Part shown: positions 24,109 to 32,690 of the stretch, piece after piece | Numbering within the stretch: the stretch's first letter is position 1 | How the letters are laid out: every line of letters starts with the position of its first letter | From: Nocardia panacis | GTDB taxonomy: Bacteria > Actinomycetota > Actinomycetes > Mycobacteriales > Mycobacteriaceae | Length of the DNA stretch: 64,000 nt | Direction of reading: 5' to 3' | Assembly (NCBI RefSeq): GCF_003598715.1 | Contig: NZ_QZFU01000036.1 | Coordinates: forward strand, 434,001 to 498,000 | Made by a program: the position numbers and the translations under genes | Notes under the pieces: generated by a model | The model's database searches: none | Told to the model about the DNA's origin: nothing | Seen by the model: only the letters and a program-made list of their open reading frames with translations

Positions 24109-25020
24109 ATGGCTATTCGCGATCATCTCCCGCGCCGCGACACCGCGACCGCCTGGCTCTACCTGGCCCCGGCACTGCTGCTCCTGCTCGCGGTGCTGGC
24201 CTACCCGATCTATCAGATCGTGCTCATCTCCTTCTACGACTATGGGCAGCCGCAGGCGGTCGGCACCGCACCGCTGGAATTCATCGGACTCGGCAACTAC
24301 CGAGAGTTGCTGTCGGACGGACAATTCTGGCGGGTCCTCGCGAACACCTTCGGCTTCGGCGCGGTCTGCGTTGGCGGCTCGTTGGCGGTGGGCACGGCGC
24401 TGGCGGTGCTGGCCGCCCGGATTCGGCCGCTGCCGAGGCTGCTGCTGTTCCTGGCGGCGCTCGGCGCGTGGTCCACACCCACCATGGCGGGCTCCTATGT
24501 GTGGCTGTTCCTGTTCGACACCGATTTCGGCATCGTCAATGCGGCGCTGGGCGGACTCGGCTTCGACGGAATGCGCGGACACTCCTGGACCTATGACACC
24601 CTGTCGGCTTTCGGAATCGTGGCCGCCGAGGTGATCTGGTGCTCGTTCCCCTTCGTCATGGTGACGATGTACGCCGGGATCAAGGCCATACCGGGCGAGG
24701 TGCTGGAGGCGGCCGCGCTGGACGGGGCCTCGGGCCTGCGCACCGCCTGGTCGGTGGTGTTGCCGATCGTGCGCCCGCTGCTGCTCATCGCCACGGTGCA
24801 GTCCATCATCTGGGATTTCAAGATCTTCACCCAGATCTACGTCATGACCAATGGCGGCGGCGTGGCCGGACGCAACCTCATCCTCAATGTCTACGCCTAC
24901 CAAAAAGCCTTCGCCGGGCAGGAATACGGACTCGGCTCAGCGATCGGAGTGCTGATGACCCTGCTGTTGCTCTCGGTGACCGGTTTCTACATCCGGTCAC
25001 AGCGCAGGAGCACACCGTGA
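24109..25020 (+). CDS. sugar ABC transporter permease, MalF type
   Basis: A 303-residue permease with six helices. YLAPALLLLLAVLAYPIYQIVLISFYDY is the classical opening and EAAALDGASGLRTAWSVVLPI is the EAA coupling loop. It starts six bases after the binding-protein stop and its own stop overlaps the next permease start (GTGA). Confidence 0.9.
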   Translation: MAIRDHLPRRDTATAWLYLAPALLLLLAVLAYPIYQIVLISFYDYGQPQAVGTAPLEFIGLGNYRELLSDGQFWRVLANTFGFGAVCVGGSLAVGTALAVLAARIRPLPRLLLFLAALGAWSTPTMAGSYVWLFLFDTDFGIVNAALGGLGFDGMRGHSWTYDTLSAFGIVAAEVIWCSFPFVMVTMYAGIKAIPGEVLEAAALDGASGLRTAWSVVLPIVRPLLLIATVQSIIWDFKIFTQIYVMTNGGGVAGRNLILNVYAYQKAFAGQEYGLGSAIGVLMTLLLLSVTGFYIRSQRRSTP

Positions 25021-25856
25021 AGGCCCGGCGGCTGGTCGCCGACGCCGTCGCGATCATCGTCGCCGCGCTGGTCGCGTTCCCGCTCTACTGGATGGTGCTC
25101 GCCGCGGTGAAACCGGCGGGCGAGATCCAGTCGGCCGCACCGCGACCCTGGACGCTCACCCCGAGCTGGGACAGTTTCCACCGGGTGCTGTCCATCAACG
25201 GTTTCGGCCGCTACTTCCTCAACAGCATGCTGATCGCGGCGGTCGTGGTGGTGTGCTCGCTGGTGCTGTCGTTCCTGTCGGCGGTGGCGCTGACCAGATT
25301 CCGATTCCGCGGGCGCACAGTGCTGCTGGTGATGATCCTGGTGGCGCAATTGATTCCGGTCGAGGCGCTGACCATTCCGCTGTTCTTCCTCATGCGCTCC
25401 CTCGGCGGCGCCGTGCCCGCGCTGGGACTCAACGAACTGGGCTCGATCATGCTGGTGGATCTGGCTTTCAGTCTGCCGCTGTCGATCTGGCTGCTGCGCG
25501 GCTTCGTCGCCGCGGTGCCCGAGGAGCTCGAGGAGGCCGCCCGCATCGACGGCGCGAGCAGGCTGCGTTTCCTCTGGCAGATCCTGCTGCCGCTGGTGGG
25601 ACCCGGACTGGTCTCGGTGAGCATGCTCGCCTTCATCCACGCCTGGAACGACTTCCTGTTCGCCAAGACCTTCATCATCTCCAAGACCGAGAATCAGACG
25701 CTGCCGCAGGCGATGCTGGTGTTCTTCAAACCCGAGGACACCGACTGGGGCGCGGTCATGGCGGCCTCGACGCTCATGACGATTCCGGCTTTGATTCTGT
25801 TCGTGATCGTGCAACGCAAACTTGTTTCCGGATTGGATGGGGCGGTGAAGGGTTGA
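25017..25856 (+). CDS. sugar ABC transporter permease, MalG type
   Basis: A 279-residue permease, partner of the MalF-type protein. FPLYWMVLAAVKPAGEI and NSMLIAAVVVVCSLVLSFLSAVALTRF are family-typical, and EEAARIDGASRLRFLWQILLPL is the EAA loop. GTG at 25017 overlaps the upstream stop by four bases. No ATPase gene follows; such operons in actinomycetes commonly use a shared MsiK-like ATPase encoded elsewhere. Confidence 0.9.
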   Translation: MKARRLVADAVAIIVAALVAFPLYWMVLAAVKPAGEIQSAAPRPWTLTPSWDSFHRVLSINGFGRYFLNSMLIAAVVVVCSLVLSFLSAVALTRFRFRGRTVLLVMILVAQLIPVEALTIPLFFLMRSLGGAVPALGLNELGSIMLVDLAFSLPLSIWLLRGFVAAVPEELEEAARIDGASRLRFLWQILLPLVGPGLVSVSMLAFIHAWNDFLFAKTFIISKTENQTLPQAMLVFFKPEDTDWGAVMAASTLMTIPALILFVIVQRKLVSGLDGAVKG

Positions 25857-27253
25857 TGCCCGGCTTCGAAACATTACTGCCACGGCCGGTTTCGGCGCAG
25901 CCGCGACCGGGTGTGTGTCGGTGGCCCGGCGAGCTCGAATTCCGCACCGACACTTCGCTGCCCGCCGAGGGCTATCGGCTGGAGATCGCACCGCAGGGGA
26001 TCACACTGCACGCCGCCGACGCCGCCGGGAAGTTCTACGGGCAGCAGACGCTGCGTCAGCTCGCGGGGCCGGATGCCTTCCGCGCGGCCAGGATTCATCC
26101 CGGACCGGTGGAGTTGCCGTGCGGGGTGATCGAGGATCATCCGCGCTTCGCCTGGCGCGGATGCATGCTCGACGTGGCGCGCCATTTCCGGACCAGGGCC
26201 GAGGTGCTGCGCTTCGTCGACCTCATCGCCGCCCACAAACTCAATGTGCTGCACCTGCACCTCACCGACGACCAGGGCTGGCGCATCGAGATACCCGATT
26301 TCCCGCGACTGACCGAAATCGGTTCGTGGCGCACCGGATCCATGGTCGGCAGACATGACGGACCCGAACGCGACGGCCGCCCGCACGGCGGTTACTACAC
26401 CGGCGCGGACCTGCGCGAGATCGTCGCCTACGCCGCCGAGCGGGCCGTTACCGTGATTCCCGAGATCGATGTGCCAGGGCACGCGCGGGCCGCGCTGGCG
26501 GCCTACCCGGAACTGGGTCCCGACACCACCGAACCGTGGCAGGTGTGGACCCGCTGGGGTGTGAGCACCGCGCTGCTGGACCCCTCCGACTACACCCGCG
26601 AGTTCTTCCGCCGCATCTTCGATGAGGTGCTGCGGATCTTCCCGTCGCAGATCATCGGCATCGGCGGCGACGAAGTGCCCGGCGCGACCCCCGCACATGG
26701 TCGGTTCGCCGCCGATCTGGCCGCCTACCTCACCGAATGCGGTCGCACCGCCTTCGGCTGGGATGAACTGCTCGAAGCGGGCGCGTTGCCGCCCATGGTG
26801 ATCGCGGCCTGGCGATCCGATGCCGCCGCGACCGATGCCGTCGCGGCGGGTCATCGGGCGGTGCTGTGCCCGGAGGAGCGCATCTACTTGAACCACCGGG
26901 AATCCGACCGCACCGACGAACCGATCCCGGTCGGCTACCTGCGCACCCTGCAGGATATGTACGACTACGAACCCGCCTGCGGCCCCGGCATTCTGGGTAT
27001 CGAGGCCCCGGTGTGGAGCGAACAGCTCGACACCATGCGCCGCGTCGAATACCAGGTCTTCCCCCGGCTGTGCGCCGTCGCCGAAACCGCCTGGAGCACC
27101 GGGCCGCGCGATTTCACCGAGTTCCTGCCTCGGTTGCGCGAGCACCATCTCCCCCGCCTCGACGCCCTCGGGGTCGAATACCGGCCCCTGGCCGGGCCGC
27201 ACCCCTGGCAGACCCGGCCCGATGTGCCGCCGACGGCGCACCGCCCCTGGTAG
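25856..27253 (+). CDS. beta-N-acetylhexosaminidase, GH20
   Basis: A 465-residue GH20 enzyme without signal peptide. Residues 1-95 are the small alpha/beta domain; the TIM barrel follows with HLHLTDDQGWR, the catalytic GGDE (Asp272-Glu273) and WDELLEAG. It releases terminal GlcNAc or GalNAc. Being cytoplasmic and fused to the transporter operon (TGATG overlap with the permease gene), it likely splits imported disaccharide. It abuts a convergent deaminase gene with no gap for a terminator. Confidence 0.9.
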   Translation: MPGFETLLPRPVSAQPRPGVCRWPGELEFRTDTSLPAEGYRLEIAPQGITLHAADAAGKFYGQQTLRQLAGPDAFRAARIHPGPVELPCGVIEDHPRFAWRGCMLDVARHFRTRAEVLRFVDLIAAHKLNVLHLHLTDDQGWRIEIPDFPRLTEIGSWRTGSMVGRHDGPERDGRPHGGYYTGADLREIVAYAAERAVTVIPEIDVPGHARAALAAYPELGPDTTEPWQVWTRWGVSTALLDPSDYTREFFRRIFDEVLRIFPSQIIGIGGDEVPGATPAHGRFAADLAAYLTECGRTAFGWDELLEAGALPPMVIAAWRSDAAATDAVAAGHRAVLCPEERIYLNHRESDRTDEPIPVGYLRTLQDMYDYEPACGPGILGIEAPVWSEQLDTMRRVEYQVFPRLCAVAETAWSTGPRDFTEFLPRLREHHLPRLDALGVEYRPLAGPHPWQTRPDVPPTAHRPW

Positions 27254-28282
27254 TCAGTCGAATTTCGCGGCGTAGTCCGCGATTTCGCGCAGGTAGCCGT
27301 CCAGGCGGGCCGGGGTGAGCCACGAGGCGCGGAAGGAGTTCTCCGCCAGGGCGATCAGACGCGCGCGATCCAGGTGCGCGTGTTCGGCCAGGCGCAGATA
27401 GTTCTCGCCGACGTAGGCGCCGAAGTAGGCCGGATCGTCGCTGTTCACGGTGACGGTGAGACCGCGATCGAGCAGGTCGAGGATCTCGGTGGACTTCATC
27501 TGGTCGGTGACGAAGGAATTGGAGACCGGACAGGTGGTGAAGCCGATTCCCTTCTCCTTGGCCACCGCGACCAGGCGCTCGTCCTCGACGATATTGGTGC
27601 CGTGATCGATGCGGTCCACGCCGATCTCCTCCAGCGCCTGCCGGATGTGCTCGATCGAATCCTGCTGATCGATATCGCAGTGCATGGTCAGCAGGAATCC
27701 CGCGCCGCGGGCGCGCTCGAACACCGCGGCGAATTTGCTCGGCGGATTGCCGCGCTCATCGGAGTCCAGTCCGACGCCGATGATCCAATCCCGGTAGGGC
27801 AGCGCCTCCATCAGCGTGGCCATGGCGAATTCGGCCGAGTGATCGCGCAGGAAGCACAGGATCAGCTCGGCCGAGATGCCGAATTCGCGGCGGGCGCGCA
27901 CGATGGCCGACCGGTAGCCGGACACCACCGTGTCGAACGGGACGCCACGGGAGGTGTGCGCCTGCGGGTCGAAGAACATCTCGACATGGCGCACGCCATT
28001 GGCATGGGCCCTCGTCAAGTAGTCGTAGGCCAGGTCGTGGAAGTCGGGCGCGTGCCGGAGCACCCGCATCGCCGGATAGTAGACCTGGAGGAAGGAGGTC
28101 AGATCGTGGAAATCGTAGGTCTGCCTGACCTGCTCCACCGTGGTCTCGGCCAATTCGATCCCGTTGCGCGCGGCCAGTCGGAACTTCAGCTCCGGCTCCA
28201 GCGTCCCTTCCAGGTGCAGGTGCAGTTCGGCTTTGGGCAGTCCGCGCACGAATGCGGCGAGATCGTTCGACATGCCCGCCAT
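27254..28282 (-). CDS. adenosine/adenine deaminase-like protein with altered motif
   Basis: A 342-residue protein of the ADA superfamily, closest by eye to the adenine deaminase group (AELHLHLEGTLEPEL; VEMFFDPQAHT; GLDSDERGNPPSKF; VNSDDPAYFG). Metal ligands HLH, the barrel histidine in MHCDI, IDHG and the SDD aspartates are present. The HAGE motif that carries the catalytic glutamate reads HCDI, so the proton donor is missing from its usual place. It may act on another purine such as an N6-substituted adenine. Three ATGs cluster at the start; the one at 28282 has the best spacing from GGGAG. Confidence 0.75.
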   Translation of the reverse strand: MAGMSNDLAAFVRGLPKAELHLHLEGTLEPELKFRLAARNGIELAETTVEQVRQTYDFHDLTSFLQVYYPAMRVLRHAPDFHDLAYDYLTRAHANGVRHVEMFFDPQAHTSRGVPFDTVVSGYRSAIVRARREFGISAELILCFLRDHSAEFAMATLMEALPYRDWIIGVGLDSDERGNPPSKFAAVFERARGAGFLLTMHCDIDQQDSIEHIRQALEEIGVDRIDHGTNIVEDERLVAVAKEKGIGFTTCPVSNSFVTDQMKSTEILDLLDRGLTVTVNSDDPAYFGAYVGENYLRLAEHAHLDRARLIALAENSFRASWLTPARLDGYLREIADYAAKFD

Positions 28283-28296
28283 CATCCTCTCCCGTT

Positions 28297-29184
28297 TCAG
28301 CGGGGTTGCTGCGCGGTCACCAGAAACACGTGCGACGTCACCGGGGCGACGGGCAGCTCGCGCCCCAGTTCGCGCAGGTACTCACCCAGCCCGGTCCGCC
28401 GTGCCGACCAGCCGTGCTCGGTGAACCACTGCGCCGCATCGGCTCTCGGGTCGTTGTAGATCAGATCCACCCATTGCCGCTGCTCCTCGGCGAGCTCGTG
28501 GCCCGCGTTCCGCATGCTCTCGTACAGATCGGCGGGTAGCGGCTCCATGGCCTCGATGGCGACCCGACTGCCGGGCGCGCTGTTGGCCACGACAGCGGCG
28601 AACAGGTCGTCCTGCGCCCGCGGGGCGAGGTAGATGAGCAGGCCCTCGATCAACCAGGCCGTCGCCTCGGCCGGATCGAAACCCTTGTCCCGCAGCGCCG
28701 TCGGCCAGTCGCCGCGCAGGTCGACCGGCACCTCCCTGCGCTCACCGCGCGGCTTGTGTCCGGCCGCCGCCAGCGTTTCGCGCTTGAATTCGAGGACTTC
28801 CGCCCGGTCCAGCTCGTAGACCGTCGCCTCCTCCAGTTCCGCCATTCGGTAGGCCCTCGCATCCAGCCCGGCGGCCAGGATCACCACCTGCCGCACCCCA
28901 TCGCGAACCGCCGCGGCCAGGTACTCGTCGAAGTACCGGGTCCGCGCGCCCACATGCGCCAGGAACGACGGCCCGAACTCGGGTGTCAGCAGCGCGTGCC
29001 CCTCGGCCCGGCCCTCCAGGAGTTCGACCCATTCGCCACCCGAGGCCCGCAGGAACACCTCCGCCAGCGGATCCACCGCCAACGGATCCGGCTCCCGTCC
29101 CACCAGTGCCCGCGTCGCCGCCACGAACAAAGCGGTGGAACCAACACTCGTATTGATATCCCAGCTATCCGAATCGGTGCGCAT
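28297..29184 (-). CDS. class I SAM-dependent methyltransferase (TIGR00027 type)
   Basis: A 295-residue protein of the leucine-carboxyl-methyltransferase-like family expanded in mycobacteria and Nocardia. RTRYFDEYLAAAVRDGVRQVVILAAGLDARAYR is the SAM-binding motif region and YELDRAEVLEFKRETL follows. Substrates are unknown, possibly carboxylates or O-methyl groups on lipids. ATG at 29184 lacks a good ribosome binding site. Confidence 0.85.
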   Translation of the reverse strand: MRTDSDSWDINTSVGSTALFVAATRALVGREPDPLAVDPLAEVFLRASGGEWVELLEGRAEGHALLTPEFGPSFLAHVGARTRYFDEYLAAAVRDGVRQVVILAAGLDARAYRMAELEEATVYELDRAEVLEFKRETLAAAGHKPRGERREVPVDLRGDWPTALRDKGFDPAEATAWLIEGLLIYLAPRAQDDLFAAVVANSAPGSRVAIEAMEPLPADLYESMRNAGHELAEEQRQWVDLIYNDPRADAAQWFTEHGWSARRTGLGEYLRELGRELPVAPVTSHVFLVTAQQPR

Positions 29185-29208
29185 ATGCCCACGCTAGTGC
29201 GGTGTTGA

Positions 29209-30693
29209 TCATCCCAACAGCAGATCCATATACGTCGAAGGCGATACCCGAGCGCGGTGCGCGCGCCAGGCCAAATGGGCGTCGGGACGGACCAGCATCG
29301 GGTCGGGAACATCGGCTGTCAATCCGACCAGCTCGGCGCCGAGTCGCCGCGCCTGCGCGAGATCCGGCACCGAGCCCGAGGGCGCGACCACGGCGAAGCG
29401 CCCCTGCAACGCCGCGTAGAGCCGCGTCTGCCGCCCCTCCGATGTGCGAGTCTCGATATCCGGCACCCGATCACCGGGCAGCACATGTTCCGCCGAAGTG
29501 TGGCGCGTGGTGCCCAAACTCGACAAAAACCCAAGGGGCGCGAGCGGACCCCGCCGATACGACACCCCCAACTGGCTCGCCGACGCGGTGACCCGCCGCA
29601 TCAGCCGCCGATCGCGCAGAATCGGCAGAATCACCCGATCCCGCAGGAATCGGGCAGGGGCATTGCCCGCCAACAGAATTCGAGTCGCACCCGTGGTGCC
29701 CGCCGCGACATCCGCGCCGACCGGCCTGCGCTCGGCGGTGTAGGTGTCCAGCAGCGCGTCCCCCGCAAGACCTTTGGCGACGAGCACCAGCTTCCACGCC
29801 AGATTCTCCGCATCGCCGATCCCGGTGTTCAACCCCTGCCCGCCGAAGGGACTGTGAATATGCGCGGCATCCCCCGCGATCAGGAGACGACCGCGCCGAT
29901 AGGTATCGGCCAGGCGACGCTGGATACGGAAGGTGGAGATCCACTCGACCGATTCGAACCGCACCTCGCCCCCGGTGCGCGCGGCCACGAGCCGGGCGAG
30001 CTGGGCCAGGGTATCGGCCTCCTCGACACCGACCGCCGCGATGATTCGCCACAGGTCCGCACCGGGCAGCGGGAACAGCACCAGCAACCCCTCCTCGTGC
30101 ATCCAGACGTGGGTTCCCGCGCGGCTCACCGGCAGTTCGACATGCACATCGGCCAGGACGAACCGCTCGATGATCGGTCTGCCGGGAAATCCGATCCCGG
30201 CGATCTTGCGCACCGCGCTGTGCGCGCCGTCACAGCCGAGCAGCCAATCGCCCCGCACCTCGCCGACCGGACCGTCCACCCGCACGAGGACACCGGTCGA
30301 ATCCTGCTCCGCGCCCGCGACGGGCGCACCCCATTCGATCTTGCCGCCGAGCTCGGCCAGTCGGATCCGCAGCCGCGCCTCGAGTTCGGCCTGCGACACC
30401 AGGATCACCGGATGACGGCCCGCCGCCGTGGCCGCGCCCACCGGGAAGGTCAGCAGATCGCGCCCGCCCGCATGCACGGTCGCACCGATCGGATTGATCC
30501 CGCGCTCGGCCAGATCCCCCAGCGCCCCCAGCCGCTCCAACACCTCCGCCCCGCGCGGCTGCACCGCCAACGCCCGCGAAGTGGTGGCAGGCCCCTCGGC
30601 CGCGTCCAACACCCGCACCGGCACCCCGCGCCGCAACAATCCGCACGCCGCCGCCAACCCTGTCGGCCCGGCCCCCGCGACGATCACCACCAT
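29209..30693 (-). CDS. FAD-dependent aromatic monooxygenase (PHBH family)
   Basis: A 494-residue flavoprotein monooxygenase. VVIVAGAGPTGLAAACGLLRRG is the FAD-binding GxGxxG, GDWLLGCDGAHSAVRK is the DG motif, and LLIAGDAAHIHSPFGGQGLNTGIGDAENLAWKL is the GD motif. The C-terminal thioredoxin-like domain (from about 400) is present. Start at ATG 30693 has AAAGGGG upstream; longer frames add non-family residues. It may hydroxylate an aromatic compound or drug. Divergent from a ribosomal-protection-type GTPase, so the pair might be a resistance locus. Confidence 0.85.
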   Translation of the reverse strand: MVVIVAGAGPTGLAAACGLLRRGVPVRVLDAAEGPATTSRALAVQPRGAEVLERLGALGDLAERGINPIGATVHAGGRDLLTFPVGAATAAGRHPVILVSQAELEARLRIRLAELGGKIEWGAPVAGAEQDSTGVLVRVDGPVGEVRGDWLLGCDGAHSAVRKIAGIGFPGRPIIERFVLADVHVELPVSRAGTHVWMHEEGLLVLFPLPGADLWRIIAAVGVEEADTLAQLARLVAARTGGEVRFESVEWISTFRIQRRLADTYRRGRLLIAGDAAHIHSPFGGQGLNTGIGDAENLAWKLVLVAKGLAGDALLDTYTAERRPVGADVAAGTTGATRILLAGNAPARFLRDRVILPILRDRRLMRRVTASASQLGVSYRRGPLAPLGFLSSLGTTRHTSAEHVLPGDRVPDIETRTSEGRQTRLYAALQGRFAVVAPSGSVPDLAQARRLGAELVGLTADVPDPMLVRPDAHLAWRAHRARVSPSTYMDLLLG

Positions 30694-30839
30694 GGTTTCC
30701 CCTTTCGCCCGAACCCAGGGTAATCGGGTCGCCCGCCGCACGCGGGGGCCTCGACCGTTGGACGGAACGAAAACCACTTGCCGACCGATAGCGGGAACTG
30801 CCACCATGTCCCGCGACCCGACCACACCGAGGAGCACCC

Positions 30840-30953
30840 ATGCGCCGATTCCGCGAAACGCCCCAGATCCCTTACCGGACTGTGACTTTCAAGGAATTCG
30901 ACACCCATGCCCACTCTCAATATCGGTATCCTCGCCCATGTCGACGCAGGTAA
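30840..30953 (+). CDS. 37-codon upstream ORF overlapping the Tet-type GTPase gene
   Basis: ATG at 30840 is preceded by GGAG with a 5-base spacer, better than the site before the downstream GTPase gene. The frame (MRRFRETPQIPYRTVTF...) ends at a TAA 46 bases inside the GTPase gene, in another frame. Leader ORFs control tet(M) and other ribosome-targeting resistance genes by attenuation, so this could sense ribosome stalling. It may instead be a chance ORF. Confidence 0.35.
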   Translation: MRRFRETPQIPYRTVTFKEFDTHAHSQYRYPRPCRRR

Positions 30954-32550
30954 GACCAGCCTGACCGAGCGCCTGCTGTTCGACACCGGAGCCATCACCG
31001 CCCTCGGCAGCGTCGACGCCGGAACCACCCGCACCGATACCGGACTGCTCGAACGGCAGCGCGGCATCACCGTGCGCGCCGCCGTGGCCTCGTTCGCCCT
31101 GGGCCGGACACGCATCAACGTCATCGATACGCCTGGCCACGCCGATTTCGTGGCCGAGGTGGATCGCGCGCTGGAACTGCTGGACGCCGCGATCCTGGTG
31201 ATCTCCGCCGTCGAGGGGGTGCAGGCGCAGACCCGAGTGCTGATGCGGGTGCTGCGCGAACTCGGCGTGCCGGTGCTGATCTTCGTCAACAAGATCGACC
31301 GGGTCGGCGCGCGCTACGCCGATCTCGTCGACGAGATTCGGAAACTGCTTGCGATCCGGGCGATTCCGCTGACGCGGGTCGAGCAGGCGGGCACCTCCGC
31401 CGCCCGGATCGCCCCCATCCCGATCACCGAGCACGCCGAGACGCTGGCCGAGGTGGACGATGCGATCCTCACCGGACTGCTCGACGGTCCGGCGCCGACC
31501 GCCACCCAACTCGTCGCGGCGCGCGACGCCGCCATCGGCCGGGGCGAGCTGCACCCGATCCATTTCGGCTCCGCGCTGAGCGGCGCCGGAACCGCCGATC
31601 TGCTGGATACCCTCGCCCGAATCGTCCCGCCGCAGGCCGATCCGACCGCGCCCGCCGATGGCGTCGTCTTCGCCATGGACCGTTCGACAGGCCCGAAACG
31701 CGCGTACCTGCGGCTGTTCTCGGGCACGGTGCACGCCCGCGAACGCCTCACCCTGCGTCACACCGATGGCACCGAGTACACCGGACACGTCACCCGACTC
31801 GACGTCGTTCCGGCGGCCGACCACCTCGAAGCGGGCCAGATCGCGGTCCTCACCGGCCTCGCGGAGGTCCGCGTCGGCGACAGATTGGCAGGCTCCCGCC
31901 GTAGCGAACGCGGCACCGCTTTCGGCGTCCCCGACCAGCGCACCCTGGTCCGCAGCGACACCCCCCAGCGGTTGCACGCGGCGCTACGCCAACTGGCCGA
32001 CCAAGACCCGCTGCTCGATCTGCGCACCGAACCGGACGGCGCCGCCACCCTGGCCCTGCGCGGCGAGATCCAACAGCAGATCATCGCCGCCACTCTGGCC
32101 CACGAGTTCGGCCTCACCGCCCATTTCGCCCCCAGCACACCCCCGCCACCCGACCGCGTGCTGTCGATCGCGGAGGCCGCGGAGGAAATGGGCTATCGCG
32201 CACCTTGCCCCAGCGGCTTCTGGGCCTCCCTCGGCCTGCGGGTGGCGCCGGGTCCGCCGGGGTCGGGCATCGACTACCGCAGCGAAACCGAACGCGGCGC
32301 GCTCCCCCGCGCCTTCCACACCGCCATCGAAGTCTCGGTGCGCGCCGCGCTCGCGGCCGGTCCCAACGGCCGCCCCGTCACCGATTGCGTCGTCACCGTC
32401 CTGCGCACCGGTTTCGCGGGACCGGTCACCACCGCCGCCGATTTCCGGGGTCTGACCCCGATCATCCTGCACCGCGCCATCCGCAGGGCGGGCACCGACG
32501 CGGCCTGCATTGCGCCACAGTCCATTCGGGACCAGCCGCCGATGGCATAG
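30907..32550 (+). CDS. Tet(M)/OtrA-type ribosomal protection GTPase, C-terminally short
   Basis: A 547-residue EF-G-like GTPase of the tetracycline ribosomal-protection family. NIGILAHVDAGKTSLTERLL (G1), DTPGHADFVAEV (G3) and NKID (G4) are intact, and the protein follows Tet(M)/OtrA through domain IV (PSGFWASLGLRV, then VTTAADFRGLTP). It stops there: about 90-110 residues of domain V are missing, and other frames downstream do not encode them. In known proteins of 640-660 residues this region binds the ribosome. It may be a degraded resistance gene or a shortened translation factor. Confidence 0.8.
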   Translation: MPTLNIGILAHVDAGKTSLTERLLFDTGAITALGSVDAGTTRTDTGLLERQRGITVRAAVASFALGRTRINVIDTPGHADFVAEVDRALELLDAAILVISAVEGVQAQTRVLMRVLRELGVPVLIFVNKIDRVGARYADLVDEIRKLLAIRAIPLTRVEQAGTSAARIAPIPITEHAETLAEVDDAILTGLLDGPAPTATQLVAARDAAIGRGELHPIHFGSALSGAGTADLLDTLARIVPPQADPTAPADGVVFAMDRSTGPKRAYLRLFSGTVHARERLTLRHTDGTEYTGHVTRLDVVPAADHLEAGQIAVLTGLAEVRVGDRLAGSRRSERGTAFGVPDQRTLVRSDTPQRLHAALRQLADQDPLLDLRTEPDGAATLALRGEIQQQIIAATLAHEFGLTAHFAPSTPPPPDRVLSIAEAAEEMGYRAPCPSGFWASLGLRVAPGPPGSGIDYRSETERGALPRAFHTAIEVSVRAALAAGPNGRPVTDCVVTVLRTGFAGPVTTAADFRGLTPIILHRAIRRAGTDAACIAPQSIRDQPPMA

Positions 32551-32690
32551 GCGCGATCACGGCTCGGCAACGGTGTGGGGACGATCGGCGTTCTCAGCTA
32601 TCACACCGGTAACTCTGCTGTTGTGCACGGGATTTCGCGGTTTACTGGAATGGAGCCGCCCCTCGGCATCGGCTCGAGAGGAGTCTCCCC

